A stretch of 64,000 bases of DNA from positions 1 through 64,000 of the forward strand of contig JACDOG010000007.1 of the NCBI GenBank assembly GCA_017656305.1. Reading direction: 5' to 3'. Position 1 is the first letter of the stretch, and each line of letters begins with the position of its first letter. Below, piece after piece: positions 42,575 through 51,100 of this stretch. The notes beneath the pieces are model-generated. The model was not told the DNA's origin, ran no database searches, and was given only the letters and a program-made list of their open reading frames with translations. Source of the DNA: Thermoanaerobacteraceae bacterium (GTDB taxonomy: Bacteria > Bacillota > JADQBR01). A program made the position numbers and the translations under genes.

Positions 42575-43053
42575 TATTTCATCACCTCACCTATTACTAA
42601 AGTAAAAATTATTGCTACCACAAAGGACATGAAATTTCGTAAAATTGCTGTGGATTTATTAAAGTATTTTATTTCTGTGGGTAGAGTTACTATGCCTACT
42701 GACATAAGGGTAGAAACAAGAGCAGCAATCTGAGCATATCCTGCCCCACCATTAAGTAAGGATACTGCTAAGGGAAATGCAACAAAACTAGGTATTAATG
42801 TAAAGGAACCACCTATGAGAGCAATTATTATACCTAACAATCCCGATTCAGATCCAATAAGTTTGGAGATAGTATCGGGACTTAATACAGCTAAAGAAAT
42901 ACCAACAAATATCATAATAGCCAAAACTTCTGGCAGAAGCTTGGTAAAGGATTTCCAAGCTTTTAAAAGAGCCATTTTTGTTTTCTGGCGATCCTTGACG
43001 AATGATAAAAATAAGAAAACCAATGCTATAGTGTATAAAATTGTACTGTTCAT
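42574..43053 (-). CDS. Split permease, first half (YraQ/ArsP-like)
   Basis: A 159-residue membrane protein with about four to five helices. SLIPSFVAFPLAVSLLNGGAGY-like sequence (here FTLIPSFVAFPLAVSL) parallels VAFPIAALLL of the second half, showing that the two halves are repeats of one fold. It overlaps the PadR gene by four bases. A low-GC transferred operon of regulator plus split permease is likely. Confidence 0.75.
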   Translation of the reverse strand: MNSTILYTIALVFLFLSFVKDRQKTKMALLKAWKSFTKLLPEVLAIMIFVGISLAVLSPDTISKLIGSESGLLGIIIALIGGSFTLIPSFVAFPLAVSLLNGGAGYAQIAALVSTLMSVGIVTLPTEIKYFNKSTAILRNFMSFVVAIIFTLVIGEVMK

Positions 43054-43412
43054 CTTTTGTCCTCCTTATTTTTGTTTAATAATTTATCGTAGCTAGTCAA
43101 AAAGAATTCCAAGTTCTTCTTTCTTATTTCGATGTCCGCTCTATACTCGGATAATTTTTTTAATCCTACTCTGGTTATCTTGTACCATTTTTTAGCAGGT
43201 CCTGGTTGTGTAGTATCCCAATAAGACTCAACTGCCTTCATTTTCTCTAATTCTTGTAATGCCCGGTAGATAGCCGCACTATCTAGATTATTATATGGCA
43301 ATTGTTCTCTCATTTTATTAAGCAAAATTGAACCATAGGCAGGTTCCTGAGCTAAAAACAGTAAAACAAAAGCAGGTGCATGGCGACCGTATTTGCTGTT
43401 TGACAATGACAT
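43050..43412 (-). CDS. PadR-family transcriptional regulator
   Basis: A PadR-type winged-helix protein of about 120 residues: FVLLFLAQEPAYGSILLNKM, then LDSAAIYRALQELEKMKAV and KKWYKITRVGLKKL. The frame is open to 43475. I start at MSLSNSKYG because AAGGAGTG lies next to it; a TTG two codons later (43406) would have better spacing. It probably represses the permease operon it begins. ATGTATTTTACAC-type sequence upstream could be its site. Confidence 0.82.
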   Translation of the reverse strand: MSLSNSKYGRHAPAFVLLFLAQEPAYGSILLNKMREQLPYNNLDSAAIYRALQELEKMKAVESYWDTTQPGPAKKWYKITRVGLKKLSEYRADIEIRKKNLEFFLTSYDKLLNKNKEDKR

Positions 43413-43698
43413 CACTCCTTGTAGATTTATGTTACACATATATATGTTAATTACAGTATAATGTATTTTACACAATAAATCAAGAGGTGTTATTAATCTG
43501 TAATATTGAAAATGCCGTTGTATTGCCTTTACCAGACCACCATGGTTCTAATTTCAATTTTTTTAATGCTTTATAATTTATTCGTGGTATTGTTCCCCAT
43601 TTTTTATATTATTTTTTCACCATCACCCGGCTTACTGCATACATTGAAACTGCACCAAAAAGGTGATAATATTTTCGCTACCTTAAGGAGGTTTATAC

Positions 43699-44814
43699 AT
43701 GGCTGCACAAGGAAGATTGAGAGAAATGTTTCCCGGTGGCAACACGACACAAGGCTTCTATTCTTTCTATGATTATATCATCGGGCCGGAAGCAAGAAGA
43801 ATTTTTGTCATTAAAGGTGGGCCGGGTGTCGGCAAGTCGACGTTCATGAAAAAGGTAGGTAAGGAATTTCAGGAACAAGGTTTTGACATTGAATTCCACT
43901 GGTGCTCCTCTGACAACAATTCATTGGATGGCGTTGTAATTGACGGGAAAGTTGCCCTCATTGACGGAACGGCACCCCATATCGTAGATCCCATTTATCC
44001 CGGTGCTGTTGATGAGATTATTCACCTGGGCGATCACTGGAACGAAGAGCTGATGCGGAAACATAAGGACCAGGTAATGGAGATCAACCGGCGGGTAGGA
44101 AGATTGTTCGACATTGCCTACCGCAGCCTGGTAGAAGCCAAGGTCATTCACGACGAATTGGAGAGTTACATTACCGAAAGTATGATGTTTAACCAAGTGA
44201 ACTTATATAGCAATGAATTAATAAATGAAATCTTCTTTAAATGTACTCCCTCTTATGGAAAACCGGCAAAGGTAAGAAAAATGTTTGGTAGCGCCATTAC
44301 GCCAAACGGTCTGGTCAATACTTTTGCTAGTCTATTACAGGACGTACAAAACCTTTACGTCTTGCAAGGAGAACCCGGCAGCGGCAAAAGCAGTATTATT
44401 AGTCGGGTGGCAACCACTGCCAATGTATACGGATTGGATACCGAGCAGTACTACTGCCCCTTTGACCCGAAAAAGCTGGACTGCGTGATTATACCCGGTT
44501 TGCAGACCGCCGTGATTAACAGTGCCCCGCCCCTTGACCTGGATCTCACCCGTATAGCATCGTTGGACAGCGTTCGCTTCTTTAACTTAAATCACTGTAT
44601 CGATAAAAAGACCCTGCAGCAGTACAGGGCTGAGGTGAAGGAAGCCAAGGAACGTTACGAAAAGGCACTAAACCGGGCTATCAAATACATCAATCTAGCC
44701 AAAAAAGCTCACGACAAGCTGGAAGAGTTTTATATTCCGGCCATGAATTTTGAGGCTATCGAAAAACGCCGCCAAAAAGTTGTAGCCCGAATTGAAGGCT
44801 ACCTGAAAAACTAA
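43699..44814 (+). CDS. Tandem P-loop ATPase (PRK06851-like)
   Basis: A 371-residue soluble protein with two Walker A motifs: VIKGGPGVGKSTFM near residue 40 and LQGEPGSGKSSII near residue 225. Each is followed by a similar ~150-residue segment (WCSSDNNSLDGVVI and YCPFDPKKLDCVII), so the protein is an internal duplication. The C-terminal ~60 residues are charged coiled-coil. The family occurs in spore-forming Firmicutes; its function is not known. AAGGAGGT precedes the ATG. Confidence 0.85.
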   Translation: MAAQGRLREMFPGGNTTQGFYSFYDYIIGPEARRIFVIKGGPGVGKSTFMKKVGKEFQEQGFDIEFHWCSSDNNSLDGVVIDGKVALIDGTAPHIVDPIYPGAVDEIIHLGDHWNEELMRKHKDQVMEINRRVGRLFDIAYRSLVEAKVIHDELESYITESMMFNQVNLYSNELINEIFFKCTPSYGKPAKVRKMFGSAITPNGLVNTFASLLQDVQNLYVLQGEPGSGKSSIISRVATTANVYGLDTEQYYCPFDPKKLDCVIIPGLQTAVINSAPPLDLDLTRIASLDSVRFFNLNHCIDKKTLQQYRAEVKEAKERYEKALNRAIKYINLAKKAHDKLEEFYIPAMNFEAIEKRRQKVVARIEGYLKN

Positions 44815-44816
44815 AT

Positions 44817-44857
44817 TTAAAGGCTGTTGATTATGAAAATCAACAGCCTTTGTTGTT
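44817..44857 (+). terminator. Terminator after the tandem P-loop gene
   Basis: Long stem AAGGCTGTTGATT/AATCAACAGCCTT followed by TGTTGTTC. The rest of the gap up to 45062 shows no gene. Confidence 0.8.
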
Positions 44858-45062
44858 CAAGCAAGTTGTTTAATAATTATGTTTTCTGTCAAGTAGCTAA
44901 TAGGTGGCAACCAGCTGTAATGTACCCCGGTTGTCAACAAGGTCAGGCTACATTTAGTTGAGACTTATTGCTATTTAGCCCCCCTTCAAAAACTTATATG
45001 ACTATTTAATGCTAAGGGACAAAATTAACAGAACAATACTTTTTAGTCAAAACTACCTTCTG

Positions 45063-45548
45063 TTAATGCCCTGATTCTGCGGTAATCTCATATAACTCCT
45101 CATAAACTAAATGTTCCAATAATGGGAAATAATCAGGAGAAGGAGAGCCTAAATATAAAGTCGACCTATGAGATTGCTTCAACGGGCAATCTAATCTATA
45201 TTGTTCTAACGATTTCTTAATATTGTTTTCAAGGTCATCGTCTTTAACCGCAAAGTGCTTTAATCTTTTTATGGTTACATTGATCATAAACCTCAATGTA
45301 TCCTCATTAATTTCCCCAAATTCAACTGTATTGAAATAAAATAAGTTATTCTCGTTATCCACTTGAAACGCATCGCCAAAAGCATTCCGTATTTCTTTAT
45401 TGCGCCTTACAAAATTACTTAAATCCCCTGTTTTAAAATTCTTTCCACTCCTCTTATTTAAGATTTTGGATACATCAATTCTGACAAAGCATCTAGGCAC
45501 CTGACAATGTCCTAATGTCCTGTTGCAGTTCAAATTCTTTGTCTTCAT
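45063..45548 (-). CDS. Hypothetical protein, possibly the 3' part of a frameshifted gene
   Basis: A 161-residue frame. From about residue 19 it reads like a folded protein (CFVRIDVSKILNKRSGKNF, later FNTVEFGEINEDTLRF). Its first residues lie in an overlap with the upstream frame at 45493, whose sequence there (FELQQDIRTLSGA) looks like genuine coding in the other frame. The two may be one gene split by a frameshift between about 45490 and 45550. No family recognised. Confidence 0.5.
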   Translation of the reverse strand: MKTKNLNCNRTLGHCQVPRCFVRIDVSKILNKRSGKNFKTGDLSNFVRRNKEIRNAFGDAFQVDNENNLFYFNTVEFGEINEDTLRFMINVTIKRLKHFAVKDDDLENNIKKSLEQYRLDCPLKQSHRSTLYLGSPSPDYFPLLEHLVYEELYEITAESGH

Positions 45549-45777
45549 CTTTCAGTAGTATAAAAGCCGAATCACTAGAAATGGCACCAGTCAATAATAG
45601 AAACCAGCAAAATACTGCTGACTTGGTCGACATTGTGTCTTTTTCAAGTAACGGTTCTTGTAACTTGTCGGTAATTTCCTCGACTACACGTGTTTGAAAT
45701 TTGGCTGCAGCTTTTCGGTTTAAAAGTATGAGTTCTTCTTTTCCAAGGATTTCTTGAAGTTCTGCGCCTTGTAACAT
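45493..45777 (-). CDS. Hypothetical protein, possibly the 5' part of a frameshifted gene
   Basis: About 94 residues from MLQGAELQEILGKEELILLN. A helical charged region is followed by a hydrophobic stretch (SAVFCWFLLLTGAIS) and an acidic end. The frame is open further upstream to 45876, but there it overlaps the plus-strand phnE fragment, so the ATG at 45777 is preferred. No good ribosome-binding site is seen. Probably joined with 45063-45548 before a frameshift. Confidence 0.45.
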   Translation of the reverse strand: MLQGAELQEILGKEELILLNRKAAAKFQTRVVEEITDKLQEPLLEKDTMSTKSAVFCWFLLLTGAISSDSAFILLKDEDKEFELQQDIRTLSGA

Positions 45778-45782
45778 TTTAC

Positions 45783-46132
45783 ATAACTTTGGTATCCTGG
45801 ACAAACTATGTACAGAGGTGGTGAAAGACCTGGACCGCAAACCCCTTGTCGCCCTGCACAGCAGCGGTGCGAGCACTACGCAAATGTTACTTTACGGGAT
45901 ACTGCCCCAGGCAACTCCCAAGTTTTTGACCTACCGCCTTTACCGCTGGGAAGTCATTATCCGTACCACCATCATGGTTGGTTTTGTCGGTGCAGGCGGC
46001 CCGGGACAGCAATTTCGGCTAAGCATGAGCTGGTTTCATTTTACCGAAATAACCCTGCTGTTAGTTTTTTATGCACTGCTGATATTTTTTGTTGATTTAG
46101 TATCGGCATTATTGCGCCGTATAGTGCAATAA
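45783..46132 (+). pseudogene. C-terminal fragment of a phosphonate-type ABC permease (PhnE-like)
   Basis: About 115 residues in one plus-strand frame: EVVKDLDRKPLVALHSSGAS, MLLYGILPQATPKFLTYRL, YRWEVIIRTTIMVGFVGAGG and a final hydrophobic helix. This is the EAA-loop and last two helices of PhnE-type permeases. The first ~150 residues are missing, and the frame begins where the minus-strand hypothetical gene starts, which suggests replacement or insertion. No phnC or phnD lies next to it. Confidence 0.75.
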
Positions 46133-46181
46133 AATGGCTTTTTCTTTTCTTAATGACCAAAACAAATCAGGCGTCAATGAT

Positions 46182-47195
46182 TTATAGGATGCTGCAGCAC
46201 TTCTCTACGAAGCTAAAGGTTAATCCCCTAGCTTTTGCGTAAGCTACCGATTCCTCTTCGGGATAGGCCATGGCATTAATGCCGGCTTCAATCAAATGCC
46301 GTTCAAGACACTGTTTTTCTTTACCGAAAGGCCGCGCACAGCCAAAGGATATGAAAGTTTCAGGACAAAGGAGCCGGGCTTCTGCCGTCAAACGAACTAC
46401 TTCCTGCCAATCCACCTGTTTTAAATCCGCCATAGGTGTACCCGGCAGATTTCGCAGGGCCACCAGTACCAAGCGCTTTACACCCATTCTCGCAATTTCC
46501 TGCAGAGCCGCATATTCCCCTACAATTTTACCGTAGTGCAGACCGATCACTATATGCGGGGCAACATCCAGCCCTGCTTCGAGAAGCTCTGTCAAGCAGC
46601 GGTAATAATCTTCCGGGGTTTTATCCAGATGATAAACTTGTTGAATAGTACTCCTATCACCAATAATATCTATGAGAACCTGATCAACTCCCGCAGCCTT
46701 TAACTCTGTAGCCTGACTTGCAGAAACCAGGCCGGTATGCACAATAACTTTAAGCCCCGCTGCTTTAATGTCCGCTATAGCCGGAATAAAATCATCTAGT
46801 GGAACACGTCCTTCCCTGTCGCAGCCACCGCTAATCAACAGCCCGTGTGCCCCCTTCTCCCTCAGCCGTCTAGCCTGGGCAAGTAAAGCTTCAGGGTCGG
46901 TTGCCGTAACCATCCCGGCCAGCATGCGCCCGCGGCAGTGGTCACAAAGCAGCGAACATGACTTTCCCGTGACACTGACACTCAAAAAACGTTCCTGGCA
47001 GTTGCTAAAAAGTGCAGTATCATATTTTCGTCCACCCGGAACAGCAAAAGTAATTTCCCGGGTAAAATTCCGCATCCTTAACTTCCATGCACGGTTAAGT
47101 ACGTCCGTAAGTTCACCCCGGCAGGGAGCATCCATATCTAACTGAACACCTTTCCTGGTACCGATACAATCCATAACTCTCAACCTCTCTAACAC
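46182..47195 (-). CDS. lipS2: Radical SAM protein, LipS2-like lipoate synthase component
   Basis: A 337-residue radical SAM enzyme with the cluster motif CSLLCDHC (Cys80, 84, 87) and SGGCDREGRVPLDDFIP, characteristic of the COG1856-type group. In Thermococcus and bacteria with the sHdr system, two radical SAM proteins, LipS1 and LipS2, together insert sulfur into octanoyl groups to make lipoate. The neighbouring radical SAM gene, GcvH-like carriers and LplA genes make that role likely. Assignment to LipS2 rather than LipS1 is from memory of the families. Confidence 0.72.
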   Translation of the reverse strand: MLERLRVMDCIGTRKGVQLDMDAPCRGELTDVLNRAWKLRMRNFTREITFAVPGGRKYDTALFSNCQERFLSVSVTGKSCSLLCDHCRGRMLAGMVTATDPEALLAQARRLREKGAHGLLISGGCDREGRVPLDDFIPAIADIKAAGLKVIVHTGLVSASQATELKAAGVDQVLIDIIGDRSTIQQVYHLDKTPEDYYRCLTELLEAGLDVAPHIVIGLHYGKIVGEYAALQEIARMGVKRLVLVALRNLPGTPMADLKQVDWQEVVRLTAEARLLCPETFISFGCARPFGKEKQCLERHLIEAGINAMAYPEEESVAYAKARGLTFSFVEKCCSIL

Positions 47196-47230
47196 TTTCT
47201 TAAAACGGCCAGTTTTCTTCCCCCAACCAT

Positions 47231-48295
47231 TTATCCCAGTAATTGACCGTGGTGCTTTTTCTCCAAGCCCTCCCGCAGCTGGTACTGAATCAATTTAATA
47301 TCATCCCGGTGGGGTTTGAAAGGGTAGTTATACAGTAACTCTCCGGGACGCTCGTTGCCGTAAGGACGGTTGCAGGCTACATCTCCCTGCGCATCCGGAC
47401 ACCCGGAAGTCATAAACGGCAATCCCGTTTCCACCACAGGCCTGATATCAACACCATACCCAATCAACTGCCCGTCCTGATTAAATTCCATCGCACTTTT
47501 ATCACTCAACTCGTTGACAATGAGATAACGGGCTAGCTGTATCCGCCGGTATTGCCCTATGGGCGGCTGTCCAAGCGTTTCCAGGGCACTACCTTTTTCA
47601 GGATAGAAAGCAAACAAGTGAGGAACTGCGTTTAGCCGGTGCACCCTTTGGATAACCTCCACCATTTCCGCTTCTGTTTCCCCCAGGCCAACTATGAAGT
47701 GGACACTGACTTTACCGGGACCAAATATATCCACGGACTCCTGAAGTACCTGCCAATAATGCGCCCAACGGTGAGGTCCTTTTACACCTTTACCGCGAAA
47801 GCGTTGGAAAAGTTCCTCAGTAGCTGTGTCCACAGCTATACCCAAACTGTCAACACCGTTTTCCCTTAATTCTATCATCTGCCTCTTATCACGAAGCATT
47901 GTCGGCGTAACAAGCGCACTGATAAGCAGACCAGTTTCGCTCTTAAACCGACGCACGATATAATTACAATCAGCCAGGGCCCTTGGATGAGTAACCATAG
48001 CTACACAGACACGCTTTAACTTGTCATCATTTTCTTTGGCCCTCTGCAGTATTTCCTCCAATTCATATTTAGGCCACTTGACCCGAATAAAAGTGTTTTC
48101 GTCAGGTGATATAATCCTGTTCTTAGCCAACCCACAGTAGGCACAGCGACCGACACAACCACCGGCATACGTTAAAAGCAGGTTTAAACAGGTTAGTTTT
48201 GCTCCGCGGTAAAATTCCCCTTTTTTCAGATTAAGAGTTATAGCAGCAGCTAAACTTGTCTGAACAAAGTTTGGACTTTCCAAGTTTTCCATCAT
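47231..48295 (-). CDS. lipS1: Radical SAM protein, LipS1-like lipoate synthase component
   Basis: About 354 residues with the radical SAM motif CVGRCAYCG (Cys56, 60, 63 counted from an ATG at 48322) and a Gly-rich SAM region IVGLGETEAEMVE. It resembles biotin-synthase-like COG2516 proteins, the LipS1 group. The ATG at 48295 is preferred since GTGGGAAGGG precedes it, but 48322 is possible. Extra cysteines near the C-terminus (SGCPDAQGDVACNRPYG) may bind the auxiliary cluster that donates sulfur. 35 bases upstream of the LipS2-like gene. Confidence 0.72.
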   Translation of the reverse strand: MMENLESPNFVQTSLAAAITLNLKKGEFYRGAKLTCLNLLLTYAGGCVGRCAYCGLAKNRIISPDENTFIRVKWPKYELEEILQRAKENDDKLKRVCVAMVTHPRALADCNYIVRRFKSETGLLISALVTPTMLRDKRQMIELRENGVDSLGIAVDTATEELFQRFRGKGVKGPHRWAHYWQVLQESVDIFGPGKVSVHFIVGLGETEAEMVEVIQRVHRLNAVPHLFAFYPEKGSALETLGQPPIGQYRRIQLARYLIVNELSDKSAMEFNQDGQLIGYGVDIRPVVETGLPFMTSGCPDAQGDVACNRPYGNERPGELLYNYPFKPHRDDIKLIQYQLREGLEKKHHGQLLG

Positions 48296-48373
48296 TGCCC
48301 TTCCCACCTTTGAGTATTCCATTAATAAATCCGCATAATATTTTTTAAGCTTTTTTCTCTTTATTTTCCTTAA

Positions 48374-49453
48374 CTAACATACATTTTGGTAGTATTCCGG
48401 GAACACAATCCAGGTCTGCCTGGCAAGCGTTTGGAAATCTTTTGGTCCCCGGTTTTGACATTGGGCAGTTAGATAATTGCGTTTCCTTACACCTCGTGCC
48501 AAGGTTTCACCTAAAATAGCTTTCCAGGCAGTTTCATAATCTTCCAAGAGAGATAAGTCACCCTCCTTGAGAGCTCGAGCAGATATTTTCCCGGCCAGCC
48601 TGCCGGTTATCAAAGCATGTAAAATACCGCCTCCGGTAATTGGATGAGTAAAGCCCCCCGCATCACCGGCAAGCAGAATATTTCCCTTTTTTGTACTGGG
48701 CAAAGCGCCGCTAATAGGTATAAACCCTGCTGTCTTGTTTATCGGTTCAGTACTTCGCAGCTTACCTGTTTTGGAAATTGTTTCCACAAAGTTTCTTAAA
48801 GCTGCCGTGACGTTTCCGCCCATCTTAGGATCTACGGCTACGCCCAAATTACATACCTGACCTTTGGGGAATAACCAGGCATAACCCCCTGGATAAGCTT
48901 CATCCAAATAAATCTCCACATCCTCCAACTGCCTGTTTAATTCCATGGTATACTGGGCAGCCACCGCTAGTGGTGGTTTAAAGTCATTAATCCAACCTGC
49001 AACCAAAGACCTGGGCCCGTCAGCACCGATAATTATCCTTGGTGCCACCTGAAACCCTTTACCACCATAATTAACTATTACCCCAACTGGGCTTCTTTCC
49101 ACCAGTCTGGCACCGGTCACCAAAGTAACTCCGGCATCCCTGGCTTCATAGGCCAGATTCCGATCAAAGATTTTGCGGTCGATGATAAACCCGGGTGCCC
49201 TTGTATAAGCCGCATGTTCCTGTCCAATAAAGGTATGAATCCCTTTAATCTTTTGCACTACACTTTCAGCTAAGGTATTGGAAAATTCCCCAAGGGAACC
49301 GGGGACATATTCCGCACACTGCACCGGAATACCGATTGTTCTCTTTCGCTCTATCAATAGCACATTAGCCCCTTGACCGGCAGCCTCCCGGGCAGCCATA
49401 GATCCGGCGGGTCCAGCACCCACTATCAAGACATCCAATTGAAAAATGTCCAT
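48374..49453 (-). CDS. FAD-dependent oxidoreductase of geranylgeranyl-reductase type (LipT-like)
   Basis: A 359-residue flavoprotein. N-terminal FAD motif DVLIVGAGPAGSMAAREAA, then VQCAEYVPGSLGEF, IIGADGPRSLVAGW and the C-terminal LLAGDAGGFTHPITGGGI. This is the geranylgeranyl-reductase family. In lipoate gene clusters such a flavoprotein (LipT) accompanies lipS1/lipS2 and may deliver electrons to them. The gene sits between the second gcvH-like gene (8 bases) and lipS1. A lipid-saturating role is an alternative but has no support from context. Confidence 0.7.
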   Translation of the reverse strand: MDIFQLDVLIVGAGPAGSMAAREAAGQGANVLLIERKRTIGIPVQCAEYVPGSLGEFSNTLAESVVQKIKGIHTFIGQEHAAYTRAPGFIIDRKIFDRNLAYEARDAGVTLVTGARLVERSPVGVIVNYGGKGFQVAPRIIIGADGPRSLVAGWINDFKPPLAVAAQYTMELNRQLEDVEIYLDEAYPGGYAWLFPKGQVCNLGVAVDPKMGGNVTAALRNFVETISKTGKLRSTEPINKTAGFIPISGALPSTKKGNILLAGDAGGFTHPITGGGILHALITGRLAGKISARALKEGDLSLLEDYETAWKAILGETLARGVRKRNYLTAQCQNRGPKDFQTLARQTWIVFPEYYQNVC

Positions 49454-49461
49454 TTTTTCAC

Positions 49462-49893
49462 CTATCCTTTTTCACAACACACTTCCGTTTTACCCAGCTC
49501 CGCCTCCAACCAGGAACAAAACTCCTTACACTGCAGTAGCCAAGTTGTTTCTTTCTGGTTTGTAATTCGCACACGAAAAATCCAGCCTTCACCATAAGGA
49601 TCTTGGTTAATAAGCTGTGGTCTGCTTATCAGCTGCCGGTTAACGTCCACAATAGTGCCTGTAACCGGTGCAAATATCCTGCCAACCCATTTGCCGGTTT
49701 CAATAGTGGCAACAGTGTCTCCCTTCTGCACCTGCTGATTTATTTTCGGAAGTCCCAAGTATAAAACATCACCCCTGGTATCCTGAGCATAATCCGTTAA
49801 ACCGACGGTAGCAATAAAGTCTTCAATTTTTAGCCATAGATGCTCTTTATTGTATAAAAGACCTCTGGGAAAAAACCATTCACCTATTTGCAA
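49462..49893 (-). CDS. GcvH-like lipoyl carrier protein (copy 1, ETGKW motif)
   Basis: A 143-residue protein with the GcvH/lipoyl hammerhead fold: KEHLWLKIEDFIATVGLTD, GDVLYLGLP, then ATIETGKWVGRIFAPVTGTI and INQDPYGEGWIFRV. The lysine that would carry lipoate is Lys68 in ETGKW, where glycine-cleavage GcvH has ESVKA. No glycine-cleavage genes are present. Together with the other copy it flanks the GlcD/GlcF-like pair, which suggests that the carrier serves that redox pair. It resembles LbpA-type lipoate-binding proteins of sulfur metabolism. Confidence 0.85.
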   Translation of the reverse strand: MQIGEWFFPRGLLYNKEHLWLKIEDFIATVGLTDYAQDTRGDVLYLGLPKINQQVQKGDTVATIETGKWVGRIFAPVTGTIVDVNRQLISRPQLINQDPYGEGWIFRVRITNQKETTWLLQCKEFCSWLEAELGKTEVCCEKG

Positions 49894-49924
49894 AACCGTT
49901 CACCTCTCACCCGTAAAAATCAAT

Positions 49925-51100
49925 CTATTCCCAACCCATCCAGAGCAGCTGATTAATATCCATTACCTGAATTCTAGCCTTTTTACGCCGGGCAGCTTCA
50001 GTCAAAACCTGGACGCACTGCTGGCAGGCGCTAACCAATGTAGTGGCTCCCGTTTTAAGGGCTTCTTCTATGCGGCTTTCTGCAATAGCAGCAGTCAATT
50101 CGGGATCAACAGCCTGCAAATTTCCTCCCCCTCCGCAGCAGAGGGCATTTTCCCGGTTGTGCTCCATTTCCACAAAAGTTACCCCGGGAATGTTCTTTAA
50201 AGTGTTCCTGGGAGCATCGTAAATTCCGCTGTTGCGCCCTAAATCACAGGGATCATGGTAGGTAACCACTTCGTCAAGTTCCTCATATTCTGACCAGTCT
50301 AACTTGCCCTGTTCAATGAGATAGCTCAGATACTGGGTAGCATGCACGACCTCAAAGTCTAGAGGCTTACCTATAACCTTTGGATAGTGGTGACTAAACG
50401 TGTGGTAACAAGAGGGACATGTTGTAACAAGAGTTTTTATCCCGAGCTGTCCGATTTTTAATACATTATGTTCTACAAGAGACAGGGCTTCGTCGTTACG
50501 TCCGGCGGCCAATAACGGAAAACCGCAGCACCATTCCTCTGTCCCCAAAACAGTTACCTTAACATTGTTTATATCCATGATATTAACAAAACTTAAGGGA
50601 ATTTCCGACACCATCGGATAAAAAGAAGCCACGCAGCCAACAAAATAGCCGACTTCGTTGGTTTCGGACGGTTCTATACACTCGGGATCATCCAAGTCAT
50701 CAGCCCAATCCAAACGGCCGTCATTGGTGTTGGCGGAAATATTTTTGTTATTGTGTATATTTTTCGCAATCTGATTAAATACTGTTGGTGCCTTCCCCCG
50801 GTCTGTAATGGCTTGGCGCATCTCCTGCCACAGCTCGCGTGTATCTATCCTAGCAGGACAAACCTCCGCGCAGCTGCCGCATAAGGTGCACTGAAAAACC
50901 CGTTTAACATATTGCTCAGAAAGAAAGTTCTCTTTACCTTCAACAAAAATCTTTTTTGCCAGTGTTATCTTCCCGCGAGGCGCTGCCGATTCCCAACCTA
51001 TCTCAGCATATACGGGACAAACCGAACGGCAGGAACCACAAGTTGCACAAATTCTTGCTTCTTCCACCAAGCCATGAAACACTGTTTTACTGCTGCGCAT
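49925..51100 (-). CDS. GlcF/HdrD-like iron-sulfur protein with two CCG domains
   Basis: A 391-residue protein. Two ferredoxin motifs, CATCGSCRSVCP (Cys18-28) and CTLCGSCAEVCP (Cys71-81), are followed by two cysteine-rich CCG domains (TEEWCCGFPLL with GCVASFYP upstream, and ALCCGGGGNLQ with YHDPCDLGR upstream). The CCG domain holds the non-cubane clusters that cleave disulfides in heterodisulfide reductase HdrB/HdrD, and is also found in GlcF and LctB-like proteins. It overlaps the flavoprotein gene by 14 bases, implying a complex. Dihydrolipoyl/lipoyl groups on the flanking GcvH-like proteins are my suggested partners. Confidence 0.87.
   Translation of the reverse strand: MRSSKTVFHGLVEEARICATCGSCRSVCPVYAEIGWESAAPRGKITLAKKIFVEGKENFLSEQYVKRVFQCTLCGSCAEVCPARIDTRELWQEMRQAITDRGKAPTVFNQIAKNIHNNKNISANTNDGRLDWADDLDDPECIEPSETNEVGYFVGCVASFYPMVSEIPLSFVNIMDINNVKVTVLGTEEWCCGFPLLAAGRNDEALSLVEHNVLKIGQLGIKTLVTTCPSCYHTFSHHYPKVIGKPLDFEVVHATQYLSYLIEQGKLDWSEYEELDEVVTYHDPCDLGRNSGIYDAPRNTLKNIPGVTFVEMEHNRENALCCGGGGNLQAVDPELTAAIAESRIEEALKTGATTLVSACQQCVQVLTEAARRKKARIQVMDINQLLWMGWE

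Noticed and set aside
43506-43772. 88-residue plus-strand frame overlapping the tandem P-loop gene start
   Set aside because: It overlaps the clear ATG and ribosome-binding site of the real gene, and its composition follows AT-rich intergenic DNA.
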